NCBI GenBank assembly: GCA_947625655.1
Contig: CANQPD010000005.1
Span: 1 to 64,000, forward strand
DNA length: 64,000 nt
Reading direction: 5' to 3'
Source: an uncultured Dysosmobacter sp.
GTDB lineage: Bacteria; Bacillota; Clostridia; Oscillospirales; Oscillospiraceae
Position 1 is the first letter of the stretch. Every line of letters begins with the position of its first letter. The position numbers and the translations under genes were made by a program. The notes under the pieces were generated by a model that was not told the DNA's origin, did no database searches, and saw nothing but the letters and a program-made list of their open reading frames with translations. Positions 18,957-28,116 of this stretch are shown piece after piece.

Positions 18957-19366
18957 CGTTCAAATACCTCCATAGTGATTCTTTCGTGTGAGTATCCGGT
19001 AAAGTTGCTTGACAGAGCAAGATGCCATGTTCCTTCATGCAGCTTCAAATCAAAATACCGATCGGCTGGGTAGGTTCGGTTCCACTTGAAAATAATCAGT
19101 TTTTCAATGCGTTTCTCGACCGGAGCCAATGCGGCATCTTCGACAAAGCAGAAGTCCCCATTGCCGGCATCTCGCAAGAAAGTATCCGAAACAGCCAGAT
19201 CAGGAGGATTGAGGTCAGAAAATAATCTAGCGGAATAGTGGCTCATGTGTAAAATCGAGTGCTTCGTCAATCTTAAGATCTGCGCACACAAGCTCTTATC
19301 CCGACTCTGCCGACGGTGATTGAACATCATGCCGCCTTTATCGTCCAAACAGACTATTACAATCAT
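18953..19366 (-). CDS. Conserved hypothetical partner of the secreted nuclease
   Basis: MIVIVCLDDKGGMMFNHRRQSRDKSLCAQIL... overlaps the start of the nuclease gene by 4 bp (coupled). Confidence 0.65.
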   Translation of the reverse strand: MIVIVCLDDKGGMMFNHRRQSRDKSLCAQILRLTKHSILHMSHYSARLFSDLNPPDLAVSDTFLRDAGNGDFCFVEDAALAPVEKRIEKLIIFKWNRTYPADRYFDLKLHEGTWHLALSSNFTGYSHERITMEVFER

Positions 19367-19614
19367 CGGATTCCCCCTTCAGGTCGCACCCCCGTACTCT
19401 TTCTCCAGAGTGTCATTGCCTGGACTTGAGAGTATAATTGCAGGTTACCTGTTAAATAATACGGACAGCTATTTTACTAACAACAGTGGATTAACTGCCC
19501 TTTGGGCACACCGCACTTCATTATCCACGAGAATGCTCACGCTGTATTCGCCCGTCACTAACCAGATTTTACCATTCGCATTTGTGCCGTGTGCCTTCAT
19601 TTGCCCGCCAAAGG

Positions 19615-19688
19615 TTGACCAGTATCACGGACAATATTTGCCACCATTGTACCGTAGAATAGATGCGGTTGCAACCAATACTGGTCAA
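19615..19688. promoter_or_regulatory. Operator-like inverted repeat upstream of the HTH gene
   Basis: TTGACCAGTAT (19615-19625) and ATACTGGTCAA (19678-19688), perfect 11-bp arms ending at the HTH start codon. Confidence 0.4.
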
Positions 19689-19954
19689 TGGAGGACGCGC
19701 AGATGGAGCAAAAAATCCGTCGTGACCGCAACATGGGCTCTAACCTCAGGCGGCTGCGGGATCAGTATGGCATCTCCCAGGAGAAACTCTGTGCCGAATT
19801 ACAGCGAAGAGGCTGCGACATCGGGCGAACTGCCTATGCCAAATATGAGTCAGGGGAGTTGAATATCCGGGCGAGTGTGTTGATTGAATTGCGTAAAATT
19901 TACAGTTGCTCTTATGATGATTTCTTCGCTGGCTTGGATAGGAACATAGAATAG
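19688..19954 (+). CDS. XRE-family HTH regulator
   Basis: MGSNLRRLRDQYGISQEKLCAELQRRGCDIGRTAYAKYESGELNIRASVLIELRKIY. Confidence 0.85.
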   Translation: MEDAQMEQKIRRDRNMGSNLRRLRDQYGISQEKLCAELQRRGCDIGRTAYAKYESGELNIRASVLIELRKIYSCSYDDFFAGLDRNIE

Positions 19955-20134
19955 CAGTCTCATGCGTTTGATTTGCTTTTGCTAAAAAATGAAGTCATCC
20001 GCAAGCATAGATATAGACTATTCTCTGTATTAAGTTCTCCAATAGAGTGGGATCTTCTGGGGGGACCATAATGAACCCACCCTCGGTCCATCGTCAGGGC
20101 ATATAAACCCCTTGGCGGCAAATTATTTAAGAGA

Positions 20135-20171
20135 AAGTGGTTTGTATCAGAATATGGTACAAACCACTTTT
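20135..20171. terminator. Hairpin AAAGTGGTTTGTA...TACAAACCACTTT
   Basis: Perfect 13-bp inverted repeat with an 11-nt loop, followed by TTTT. The same stem recurs at 57484-57520. Confidence 0.55.
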
Positions 20172-20176
20172 TCGCT

Positions 20177-20434
20177 TTAGCGCACAGTATATAGATTTGA
20201 GGTATGGCTGCCATTTGCGCGGTATCTTGGGTTCTTGAGTAGGAAGCCTTTGCGTTCCAACTCGTTGATTGCTCTCTTCACAGTGCTGCGTGATAAGCCA
20301 AGATCTGAGGCGATTGTCTTAATTCCTGGCCAACAGGTGCCTGATGCATTGGCCCGATCCCGGAGGTAAATGTAAACGGTTTTGCACCGATGAGGCAATT
20401 CAGTATCAGCATAGATCGATTCAAAATAGCCCAC
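20177..20434 (-). CDS. Helix-turn-helix protein (replication/transfer regulator-like)
   Basis: MVGYFESIYADTELPHRCKTVYIYLRDRANASGTCWPGIKTIASDLGLSRSTVKRAINELERKGFLLK is a GntR/RepA-N-like winged helix. Confidence 0.75.
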   Translation of the reverse strand: MGYFESIYADTELPHRCKTVYIYLRDRANASGTCWPGIKTIASDLGLSRSTVKRAINELERKGFLLKNPRYRANGSHTSNLYTVR

Positions 20435-20449
20435 CATGTTCACCTCCAA

Positions 20450-22282
20450 TTATGTTCTCAGACTTGTATCGTCGGAAGCGGGAGCATGAGCATCTTCCTC
20501 TGCAGCTTTTTGACTTCCGTTTTGCTGTGGTGCTGCATCTGCCTTTTCCGATGCTGTATTTTTCAAGGCATGACATAGAATGCTTTCCTCCAGCTCCTTT
20601 CGCCCCGCGTAGTGGACTTGCATATTTTCATGTACCGGCACAGTGTATCCCTCTTTTTCGAAAGTAATGCCCCATTCTAGGAAGAGTCGGAGTCGGGTCT
20701 GCATTGGATGGCAACCAGTTTTCATAACAACGAAGTGCCCCCTGGGAATTGATTTTAACTCGTCTGGCGTCATCAAGGGCCGCTCTACCATCTGCAGGGA
20801 TTGACTGGGATCATTCTTGCTTTGGCTCACCGAGCCAGACTGCACCGTGCGAGTTCCAAGGTTCCTGGACAACACTTCTGCTGTCTGGCTGCCCGGTGCA
20901 AAGCCTCCGAAGATTGTATCCTGACAGTTATCCTGAATGATCTCGCTGCCCTCCTTGCCGTAGTTTTTTTCAAGCTGAGCCAACGATTGGATGATCGGCA
21001 CCAGGGTCAACCGCCTGGAGCGCCCGGCGGAGAATAGGGGCAATATATCAAAGGGCGGCATGGTACCAAGCTCATCACAGAACAACACCACACGGTTTTT
21101 TAGTTTTCCGCCGTTCTCATCGGCAACAGCAAATAGTTCTCGGCTCAGATTCTGAATCATCAGTCCGGCCATGAAGTTTTTGGTCGTGTCTTCTTCCGGT
21201 AGGATCAGGAAGATAGCGCATTTCTGGCTGGCGAATGTCTCCGCGTCAATGGCGCTGTCAAAGCAGATGACCTGCTCCAATTCACTGTCGAGAAACGCAT
21301 TCAGTCGGGACAAGACCGTGGACATGACAGACGCCATTGCCTGGTCCGAGGTGTTGAGTGCGGCTCCCGCAAACCATTTCGCTTTGTGATTATCGGGGAG
21401 TTTCCCCATTAGCTGCTGGAAGTAGTTTTTTTGCCTTGGACCAGGGGACTCCAGCAGATCCTGAATCAGTTTGAACACCGATACGATATGCCTTCTCTCA
21501 CTTGAATCTTCTTTTGTTGGTGGAAGATATTCTGCTAACAAAAGTACCACAGCAGTAAGCAATCCTTCTGCTGCATCATAGAAAAATGCATTTTGTCCAT
21601 AAGAGGAAGCGTCGCCATCTGGATTAACTATGGTCTTGGCGAGAATTTTGGCATACTTTTCGGCCTTGGCTCTGGCAGCCAGATTGCTGGGATCTTCCTG
21701 AGCCAAATCCATATAACGGTTGATCAACGTCAGAAGATTATTACCATCTGATCTGGTCGGATTGCGAAGGTCGATCACGGAAATCTTATAACCGTAATAC
21801 TTGCTGGCAATAGCACCGTAGTTCCTCGCCAAGTCGCCCTTGGTGTCCAGCGCCAAGAAACTCATACCACAGGCGCAGGCATATTCCAGATTGGGGTACA
21901 GGAAAAAGGCAGTCTTGCCAACACCGGATGCACCAATCATCAGGAAGTGAACATCGTCGCAGTCTACAAGAGCTTTCAGCCCACCATGTTTGGAATGCTT
22001 CTTGGCTTTGACAGACGCGCGTCCGATGCACCCTAAGACGATCCCCTGTGCCTCTGGCCGATTCTTGCCACGACGCCATTCATCGACTTGGAAAGGCACA
22101 TGCTTATAAGTCTGACGGATCTCTTTTGGGGTAGCCCATCGTGCGGTACCATGCTGGCCGTCACCAACGGTTTTGGATTTGATACGGTTTAGGGAATATC
22201 GCTGAGTGAATATGGAGGCAATGATCAACACCAGCAGCATTCCGCCGCACAATACAATCAGTCCCCATGCTTGTTCAGTCAT
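20450..22282 (-). CDS. VirD4/TraG-family type IV coupling protein
   Basis: N-terminal TM segments, GASGVGKTAFFLYPNLEYA, LALDTKGDLARNYG, VVLFCDELGTMPPFD. Confidence 0.9.
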   Translation of the reverse strand: MTEQAWGLIVLCGGMLLVLIIASIFTQRYSLNRIKSKTVGDGQHGTARWATPKEIRQTYKHVPFQVDEWRRGKNRPEAQGIVLGCIGRASVKAKKHSKHGGLKALVDCDDVHFLMIGASGVGKTAFFLYPNLEYACACGMSFLALDTKGDLARNYGAIASKYYGYKISVIDLRNPTRSDGNNLLTLINRYMDLAQEDPSNLAARAKAEKYAKILAKTIVNPDGDASSYGQNAFFYDAAEGLLTAVVLLLAEYLPPTKEDSSERRHIVSVFKLIQDLLESPGPRQKNYFQQLMGKLPDNHKAKWFAGAALNTSDQAMASVMSTVLSRLNAFLDSELEQVICFDSAIDAETFASQKCAIFLILPEEDTTKNFMAGLMIQNLSRELFAVADENGGKLKNRVVLFCDELGTMPPFDILPLFSAGRSRRLTLVPIIQSLAQLEKNYGKEGSEIIQDNCQDTIFGGFAPGSQTAEVLSRNLGTRTVQSGSVSQSKNDPSQSLQMVERPLMTPDELKSIPRGHFVVMKTGCHPMQTRLRLFLEWGITFEKEGYTVPVHENMQVHYAGRKELEESILCHALKNTASEKADAAPQQNGSQKAAEEDAHAPASDDTSLRT

Positions 22283-22286
22283 TGCG

Positions 22287-23204
22287 TCACCCCGTTTCCA
22301 GAAAAGGGACCTGTGCGTCCTCCAGAACACACAGGTCATCATTCCAGTCTTTGTTTTGGGGAGCCAGGCGATCCGAGGTGATTCCAAACTGTTCGGCAAT
22401 CTGTTCAGCCATACGGAGGCTTGCTGCCTGACCTGCTGCGTCATTGTCCAGGCATAAGAACACCTCCTGTGCGTGGGGCATACGGGAAAGCATTGACATT
22501 ACAGGGATCGCAGATGTTCCGCAGCAGGCAACATAGTTGTGCGATTTCCAATCTTCAGGATACAGGGTGATGAAGGAGAGCATATCGATGGGTGCCTCGA
22601 ACACATAGAGCTTTCCGTCAGTGCCAAGGTGATGAAAACTATATTTGGGATCGCTGCCCTCCACATTCTGCCGGAAGGACTTTCCAAAACTGTTGGCACT
22701 GCGTTTGTGCGCGTGGCGTGGAATGCCCTGTTCATCCGTCCCCACAAAGACGCAGTTGTGATATTTGCTGTCCTCAAAGAGTGTCTTTGCCTTCGCAAAA
22801 TAGGCAATCACATCACGGTCAATGTGCCGGTGCTTCATCAGGTAGGCAAAAATGCGCCGCATATTGGTATTCGCTTCAGGAAGTTCAAACGGTTTTTGTG
22901 GTGGCTTCTCCCGCTCAGCAGCAGATGGGTATATTGTACCCTGTTCACCACCCAGAAGTGCTTTGACGGCTTCTGGGTAACTGTAATTATAAAACCACCG
23001 GACAAAGCTGATCGCATTTCCACCCTGACGGCTGTCGTGATCGAACCATTCACAGCCACGGATGGTCACGCTGTGATCTCTATCGAGCCTCTTATCCCGT
23101 CCAGAAGGAAGGAGTTTTTCTCCTCTCTGGCGTAGGAATTCTTCCAGATCCACTTCAGCTGCTCGCTGTTTCTGCTCATCAGTGAAATGAATATACTGAG
23201 CCAT
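22287..23204 (-). CDS. DUF3991/TOPRIM domain protein
   Basis: GCEWFDHDSRQGGNAISFVRWFYNYSYPEAVKALLG, YVFEAPIDMLSFITLYPED, FLCLDNDAAGQAAS. Confidence 0.85.
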   Translation of the reverse strand: MAQYIHFTDEQKQRAAEVDLEEFLRQRGEKLLPSGRDKRLDRDHSVTIRGCEWFDHDSRQGGNAISFVRWFYNYSYPEAVKALLGGEQGTIYPSAAEREKPPQKPFELPEANTNMRRIFAYLMKHRHIDRDVIAYFAKAKTLFEDSKYHNCVFVGTDEQGIPRHAHKRSANSFGKSFRQNVEGSDPKYSFHHLGTDGKLYVFEAPIDMLSFITLYPEDWKSHNYVACCGTSAIPVMSMLSRMPHAQEVFLCLDNDAAGQAASLRMAEQIAEQFGITSDRLAPQNKDWNDDLCVLEDAQVPFLETG

Positions 23205-23219
23205 AGTACCTCCTTTCCC

Positions 23220-24650
23220 TTACATCGATGGCCCATTTTGCCATCCCTGCTCCTCATGATCATCCGCTTTATGCCCAAGGGCTAGTCGCTTGGCCATCAG
23301 CTTTTTCCTGCGCTTGGAATCAATTCGAAGGCCCAACGGACTAGTAGGTGCCATTGCATTGTCACGGAAAATCTGGCCCATGTGATAGAGGAGACGAGTT
23401 ACCGCAGCGATTACTGCTGGGTTGTGGTTGTTCACTGCCGGTGACTTAATTGGCTGTTGGGCGCTATCCGTTTTTGGTGGTGTCTCGGTCGAATCAATTT
23501 CTCCTGATTCTTCGTTCGCATTTGGGTTGGTGGAGTCCATCTCTTCCTGTTCCAATTCCAGACGTAGACAATCAGCCTCGCGGATAATGGAGTTCTTGAT
23601 TGCCTTGAATTCCTTTTGCTTTGAGAGAGGATTATGGACACGTGGTTTGTCCTTGTAGTAACCCTCCAATTTATCACGCAGATCATTCCAGACCTGATAG
23701 CACGCTGCCACATCTGGCTGCAGTGCCAGCTCATCAGTAATAGCATCTACTAGTTCTTTCAACTTTTTAGGCAGGTATCCATACTGCTTTTTCCCTTTGA
23801 CACTGCTCAGGGCATTGGCCAGTTCCACCATCTTTCTGGCAATCGAATCATTATCCAGCGAGGTGAATTCCATGTGCGCAATCAGTTCCGCCATAGCGGA
23901 GCGGGACTGTTTTACCAGGTTCTGATAAGCCAGATCTTTTTTGACATAGATGTTGTGCATCTCATCCTGGAAGATAGTGTTGGTCAGCGCAGAGCGCATG
24001 GCTGTGATTCCGGTCTTGTTCAGATACCCGTGTTTCTCATCTGCAGACCACACCATCATGTGTACATGTGGGTGGTACCCTTCATCGTGGAAGGCTGCAC
24101 ACCACCGGAAGTCATCCACCGGGATCTTCATGGCCTGCGCCAAACGTGTCCGGTGCTGTAGGAGGAGGGTGCGCCAGTTTTCAGCACTATCGTATCCAAG
24201 AGCAGACGCATCTTCTCGGCGCAGAGAAAGGATGACCGTCCAGACAGGGCCATGGTGTTCCGCGACCTCTGCCATCATATCCTGGAGCGACACATCCTGC
24301 GTGTCACTGAACAGGCCATGGTCACCGCGCTTTTCTACACGGGGACGGGTAGCGATGTATTTGAGGTAGCCATCGCCAGCTTCCATGGTGTGGACATTGG
24401 CATCCAGTGCCATAGTGATCAATTCAGAGGCGTTGCCAAAGGTGGGAGAGGCGCAGTAATCACTGTACTCGAATAGTTCTTTGGTATCTGGATAATCCTT
24501 GAGCAGTCTTTCGATGAGTTCTTTCTGAGGCTGTGTGACAGGACCCCGGCCATGAAGTTTCTCAACACCTTCTCTTGTGGCAATGTACCGCATGTACTTT
24601 GCTGCACTGCCATTGCAGATGTACCCACACTTCTGCACCAGCTTTGGCAT
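23220..24650 (-). CDS. MobP-type relaxase (MobP3-like)
   Basis: VQKCGYICNGSAAKYMRYIATREGVE..., and HDEGYHPHVHMMVWS (HxH relaxase motif). Confidence 0.85.
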   Translation of the reverse strand: MPKLVQKCGYICNGSAAKYMRYIATREGVEKLHGRGPVTQPQKELIERLLKDYPDTKELFEYSDYCASPTFGNASELITMALDANVHTMEAGDGYLKYIATRPRVEKRGDHGLFSDTQDVSLQDMMAEVAEHHGPVWTVILSLRREDASALGYDSAENWRTLLLQHRTRLAQAMKIPVDDFRWCAAFHDEGYHPHVHMMVWSADEKHGYLNKTGITAMRSALTNTIFQDEMHNIYVKKDLAYQNLVKQSRSAMAELIAHMEFTSLDNDSIARKMVELANALSSVKGKKQYGYLPKKLKELVDAITDELALQPDVAACYQVWNDLRDKLEGYYKDKPRVHNPLSKQKEFKAIKNSIIREADCLRLELEQEEMDSTNPNANEESGEIDSTETPPKTDSAQQPIKSPAVNNHNPAVIAAVTRLLYHMGQIFRDNAMAPTSPLGLRIDSKRRKKLMAKRLALGHKADDHEEQGWQNGPSM

Positions 24651-24653
24651 GGC

Positions 24654-25058
24654 TTACAACCTCTTTTGGAACCGGAAGATCTCCTTGAAGCTGATCATGC
24701 CATGGGTGCGCATCACATCCTGGACACACCGGCCACGCAGCTGTTCCAACTCATTGAGTGTTGCATCTGTATCGTGTGCCATGAGGTGCATCATCATGGA
24801 CATCTCCACCGACATTTTGAACAGCAGCTTGCCGAGCCGATCTCCCAGCGCGCCTAACGAGCCTTCCAATGTAGCTGACAGTGTGACTGGTAGATACGAG
24901 CCGTCCTGCTCCGCTTCAAGGTATCCGGTATAGAATTGAATGGCTTTTTCAATAAATTCGCTTTGACTCTGAGAGTTGTCAAGCTGATAGGAGCGCTCCA
25001 CCAGTTCTTTTGTTTTCGGTGTCAGCCAGAAAGCAAATTTTTTCTTTGTGTTACTCAT
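24654..25058 (-). CDS. Relaxosome accessory protein (RHH-like N-terminus)
   Basis: MSNTKKKFAFWLTPKTKELVERSYQLDNSQSQSEFIEKAIQFYTGYLEAEQ, immediately upstream of the relaxase gene. Confidence 0.65.
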   Translation of the reverse strand: MSNTKKKFAFWLTPKTKELVERSYQLDNSQSQSEFIEKAIQFYTGYLEAEQDGSYLPVTLSATLEGSLGALGDRLGKLLFKMSVEMSMMMHLMAHDTDATLNELEQLRGRCVQDVMRTHGMISFKEIFRFQKRL

Positions 25059-25071
25059 GACGTAGTTCACC

Positions 25072-25317
25072 TCACACTCTAATGAGTCTCTGGCCAATAC
25101 GAAACGCTTCCAGGTCATCGATGATGAAAAGGTCGCTGCGCCAATGGCCGGGCCATACCGCAAAGAGTTTGCTGATACCCGACTGGGCGTGTACGTATCC
25201 TTCGATCTTGTCATGATATGTGGTGAGCTGTTTGATCTCGCCAGTGGCAAACAACTCGATATAGCAGATTCGATTGCTGTCGTAAGGAAAGCCGTCTGTC
25301 TCCTTTGCGCTTCTCAT
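25072..25317 (-). CDS. Conserved hypothetical conjugative-element protein
   Basis: MRSAKETDGFPYDSNRICYIELFATGEIKQLTTYHDKIEGYVHAQSGISKLFAVWPGHWRSDLFIIDDLEAF. Start codon chosen by inspection. Confidence 0.55.
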   Translation of the reverse strand: MRSAKETDGFPYDSNRICYIELFATGEIKQLTTYHDKIEGYVHAQSGISKLFAVWPGHWRSDLFIIDDLEAFRIGQRLIRV

Positions 25318-25384
25318 CTTTGGTACCTTCTTTCTAATCAAATTTGCGCTGGGTACGTCTTCGTCCCCGGAAGAAAGCCTGATA

Positions 25385-25665
25385 CGGCGGGGCTTACGGG
25401 GATTCACGACCCCGTAGGCGTGATTTTTTTGCTTTCACGACCCCGGTGGGAAAAGCCTGAAACTGCCCGCACTGCGGGCAGAAGTGAGAGAGCCGGGGCG
25501 TTCACGACCCCGGCTCTTTCTGCCTGCTTTTTTTTCGTCCTCCGTCCCCTGGTGGAAAAGCCCCCCAAACGGGGGCTAACCTTCCCGATTGGGGTAGGTG
25601 GTCTACCCCCACCCATAGGAGGGCACACAGGGCCTCACAGCGGCCCACACGGGGCCGTTATCAGG
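25385..25665. repeat. GC-rich hairpin and direct-repeat cluster (candidate oriT or leader region)
   Basis: TTCACGACCCCG occurs at 25403-25414, 25434-25445 and 25501-25512. Hairpins include TACGGGG-attcacga-CCCCGTA, CCCGCAcTGCGGG, AGAGCCGGGGc..gACCCCGGCTCT and CCCCCaaaCGGGGG. Confidence 0.6.
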
Positions 25666-25675
25666 TGCCCAGCAT

Positions 25676-26200
25676 TCACCCCATCTGCATTCCCGTCAAA
25701 TCCTCGTTTTCATGCTCCTGAAGGGGGACCTGCGTCAGATCTTCCATGTCGGCAATCCACATAGACATACTGTCGAGCAGCGTTTCTAAGTGATCAGACA
25801 CAACTTGGAAAGAGTTCTCCAATGTTTTGCTTGAGGAGAACTCCTCTTGTTGCGTTTTGTGAATCACTTCCATCTGACGCTGCACAACAAACAGGATGTC
25901 CAACAGATCATAGGCAGAGGGAGTGTGGCAACCAACCGATTCCTGCTGCACAGGAGACTGTTCTGTCTTTTGGTAGATGCCATGACTCACTCGTGCATAG
26001 GGGAACGCAGGATCTTCAAGTTTTTTACTGATAGGCAACACAAGGTTGTTCTGTTCAATGGTTCCTTCGTACTGCGTTCCTTTGGCCTGTTCACGCACAT
26101 AGTCGATGATCTCGCGGTATCGATGTGGCTCACCGTCATCCAGGAGTTCCCGGAAGCAGTTGAGCACGAATTCATTTTTGCTGTTGCGATCGATCAACAT
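25676..26200 (-). CDS. Hypothetical conjugative-element protein
   Basis: 174-aa ORF with a winged-helix-like N-terminus (FVLNCFRELLDDGEPHRYREIIDYVREQA). Confidence 0.6.
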   Translation of the reverse strand: MLIDRNSKNEFVLNCFRELLDDGEPHRYREIIDYVREQAKGTQYEGTIEQNNLVLPISKKLEDPAFPYARVSHGIYQKTEQSPVQQESVGCHTPSAYDLLDILFVVQRQMEVIHKTQQEEFSSSKTLENSFQVVSDHLETLLDSMSMWIADMEDLTQVPLQEHENEDLTGMQMG

Positions 26201-26219
26201 CTTTCACCTCCTCACACTA

Positions 26220-27275
26220 TTACATGCTCTGGCCATCCGGGAATGAGGAAGCGCACATCTCTTCGTCAAGATACTGTGCGCGATAATCATCCAGACTCAG
26301 TCCCGTCTGCTCCATGCAGTAGTCATTCATTTTGGAGCGTAGGATTGAGCGATCCTCTTCGGTCAGGGGGTAGCGGTAGGTTTCCTCAGAACCATCTCCA
26401 CAGACCTGGATCACAGTGAGTGCGTCACACACTTCACCAACATCCAAATCAAAATCTGCATAGACATTGAGATAGTCATCATTGGCATCAGTAGCCACAT
26501 TGGTTCCGAACACAGCGTCAGGATCAAATGTGACTGGCACATAGAAATTCAACAGACTTCCGCACTCGCTCATGTCATCCTGGAAAGAAATCTCATCCAT
26601 ACAAAGCCGCCTGGATCCGGTCAGCACCATAGCCTCTGAGCTTGGTGTGAGTTCCTTTCCATCGAGTTTGTCCAGCAGTCTTTCCCACCTTTGATCTGTA
26701 GAGATGTTCTGTTTTCGGAATGCATGATAGGCTGCCACACTCACATCATGGATACGGTAGGTGTGCCAGCCGTCCATAGCATTGGCTGCGGAAAATGTAT
26801 CTCTGTCAAAGTCCATTTCGAATACTCCAGATACCTTTCCGGTATTCTGCAGCCGTTGGTCCAGGAGTTGATCGTACTCTGCCTGAGTGATTTCAATGCG
26901 GTCTTTGAGCACGGCTGCAAAGGAAGCTGGCTGAGGATTATCCTCAGCAGTGAGATATGTACGCAAGCGCTTTGCAGCGACGAGCAGTGTATCTGCTTTA
27001 GATGTTTTGAAATAAAGATCCTCTCCACCGCCGGTGATATGGTAGGCTGCCCAGGTGGTGTTGGCCATTTGTTCCGCCACCGCCTCGGCATGTTCAGCGT
27101 CAATGCGCTCCCGGATGGCTTGCTGCTCCTCGAACGGAACGCACTCAGAATATAGATCGATCAGCATCTCCTGCATTGCTTTTTCAATGTCACGCCCGTC
27201 CTGGGCAAGCCGATTCTCCAACGCTTGGTATTTGTACTCATGAAGCCAGAGCACGATCTCAACGGAGCCGCTCAT
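26220..27275 (-). CDS. Conserved hypothetical conjugative-element protein
   Basis: 351-aa ORF in the minus-strand operon. Confidence 0.65.
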   Translation of the reverse strand: MSGSVEIVLWLHEYKYQALENRLAQDGRDIEKAMQEMLIDLYSECVPFEEQQAIRERIDAEHAEAVAEQMANTTWAAYHITGGGEDLYFKTSKADTLLVAAKRLRTYLTAEDNPQPASFAAVLKDRIEITQAEYDQLLDQRLQNTGKVSGVFEMDFDRDTFSAANAMDGWHTYRIHDVSVAAYHAFRKQNISTDQRWERLLDKLDGKELTPSSEAMVLTGSRRLCMDEISFQDDMSECGSLLNFYVPVTFDPDAVFGTNVATDANDDYLNVYADFDLDVGEVCDALTVIQVCGDGSEETYRYPLTEEDRSILRSKMNDYCMEQTGLSLDDYRAQYLDEEMCASSFPDGQSM

Positions 27276-27406
27276 TGGGACACCCCCTATTCCGCCGCTT
27301 GGCAGGCTTTTGCTTGCTGTAGGTGCTGGGTGCTGGACAACGGATATCTTTGTGGTGGCGAAGACTTAACAGCCGATTGGACGAACGAAGATCCTGGTTC
27401 AAAAAA

Positions 27407-27728
27407 TCACACTTTTTCATTATGTCTACCTCCCATGTCATAGCCGGCCGAAACATCTTGGCCGGGATTGTTCTGGTCAATGTTGTTATCCTGTGTCTGT
27501 GCAGTGCGCCCGCCTTTTGCTGTACGCCTGGGGCGTGGGCGAACTGCAGGCTTGTTCTTACTGTCCAGATACTCCCGAGTATCCGCTGGCACATATTTTT
27601 CATAGAGCTCTTCCAGCAACCGCTGCAGTTCTTTCTCTGGTGTTCGCTTTTCCTTTGCGGACAAAAAATACCGAAGCGCATCCAATCGCTCCGGCTCCAT
27701 CGTCACTTTCAATTCAATCTTGTCCATT
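27407..27728 (-). CDS. Small conserved protein (DUF6103-like)
   Basis: MDKIELKVTMEPERLDALRYFLSAKEKRTPEKELQRLLEELYEKYVPADTREYLDSK. Confidence 0.6.
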
Positions 27729-27737
27729 CTGACCTCC

Positions 27738-28106
27738 TTACATTGAGTAGAACTCAATCCGCAAGGCATCCTCTACCTCACCTGGTTGGAAGGTATCCGG
27801 CTTAGCAAACACTTCACCAAAGTGTTGTATCTGCTCTTGGGTAAGAGAACAAAGATCACCGGATCGAGTATCGCCAGCCAGAAAGAATGTGCCGACAATG
27901 ATGTCGTTGCCTAAGCGCCGGTTTCCTTCCAGCCCCATCAATTTGCCATCCTCATTGCAGACCAGGCAAACATCGCTCAGGGGGAGCACCTCGATGTAGC
28001 CACCCACCATTTTCTGCATAGCGTCCAAAGTGTTTGGCATGGTTACCGTTTCTGGTGACTTACCAGGTTCCACCTTCAAGACAGTAATCTCTTTTTCTTT
28101 CATCAA
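27738..28106 (-). CDS. DUF3846 domain protein
   Basis: ITVLKVEPGKSPETVTMPNTLDAMQKMVGGYIEVLPLSDVCLVCNEDGKLMGLEGNRRL. Confidence 0.75.
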   Translation of the reverse strand: MMKEKEITVLKVEPGKSPETVTMPNTLDAMQKMVGGYIEVLPLSDVCLVCNEDGKLMGLEGNRRLGNDIIVGTFFLAGDTRSGDLCSLTQEQIQHFGEVFAKPDTFQPGEVEDALRIEFYSM

Positions 28107-28116
28107 ATCGCCTCCT

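Noticed and set aside
25403-25512. Possible CRISPR array (three TTCACGACCCCG repeats)
   Set aside because: Repeats are only 12 bp, spacing is uneven (31 and 67 bp) and no cas genes are present. Better explained as hairpin, terminator or oriT structure.
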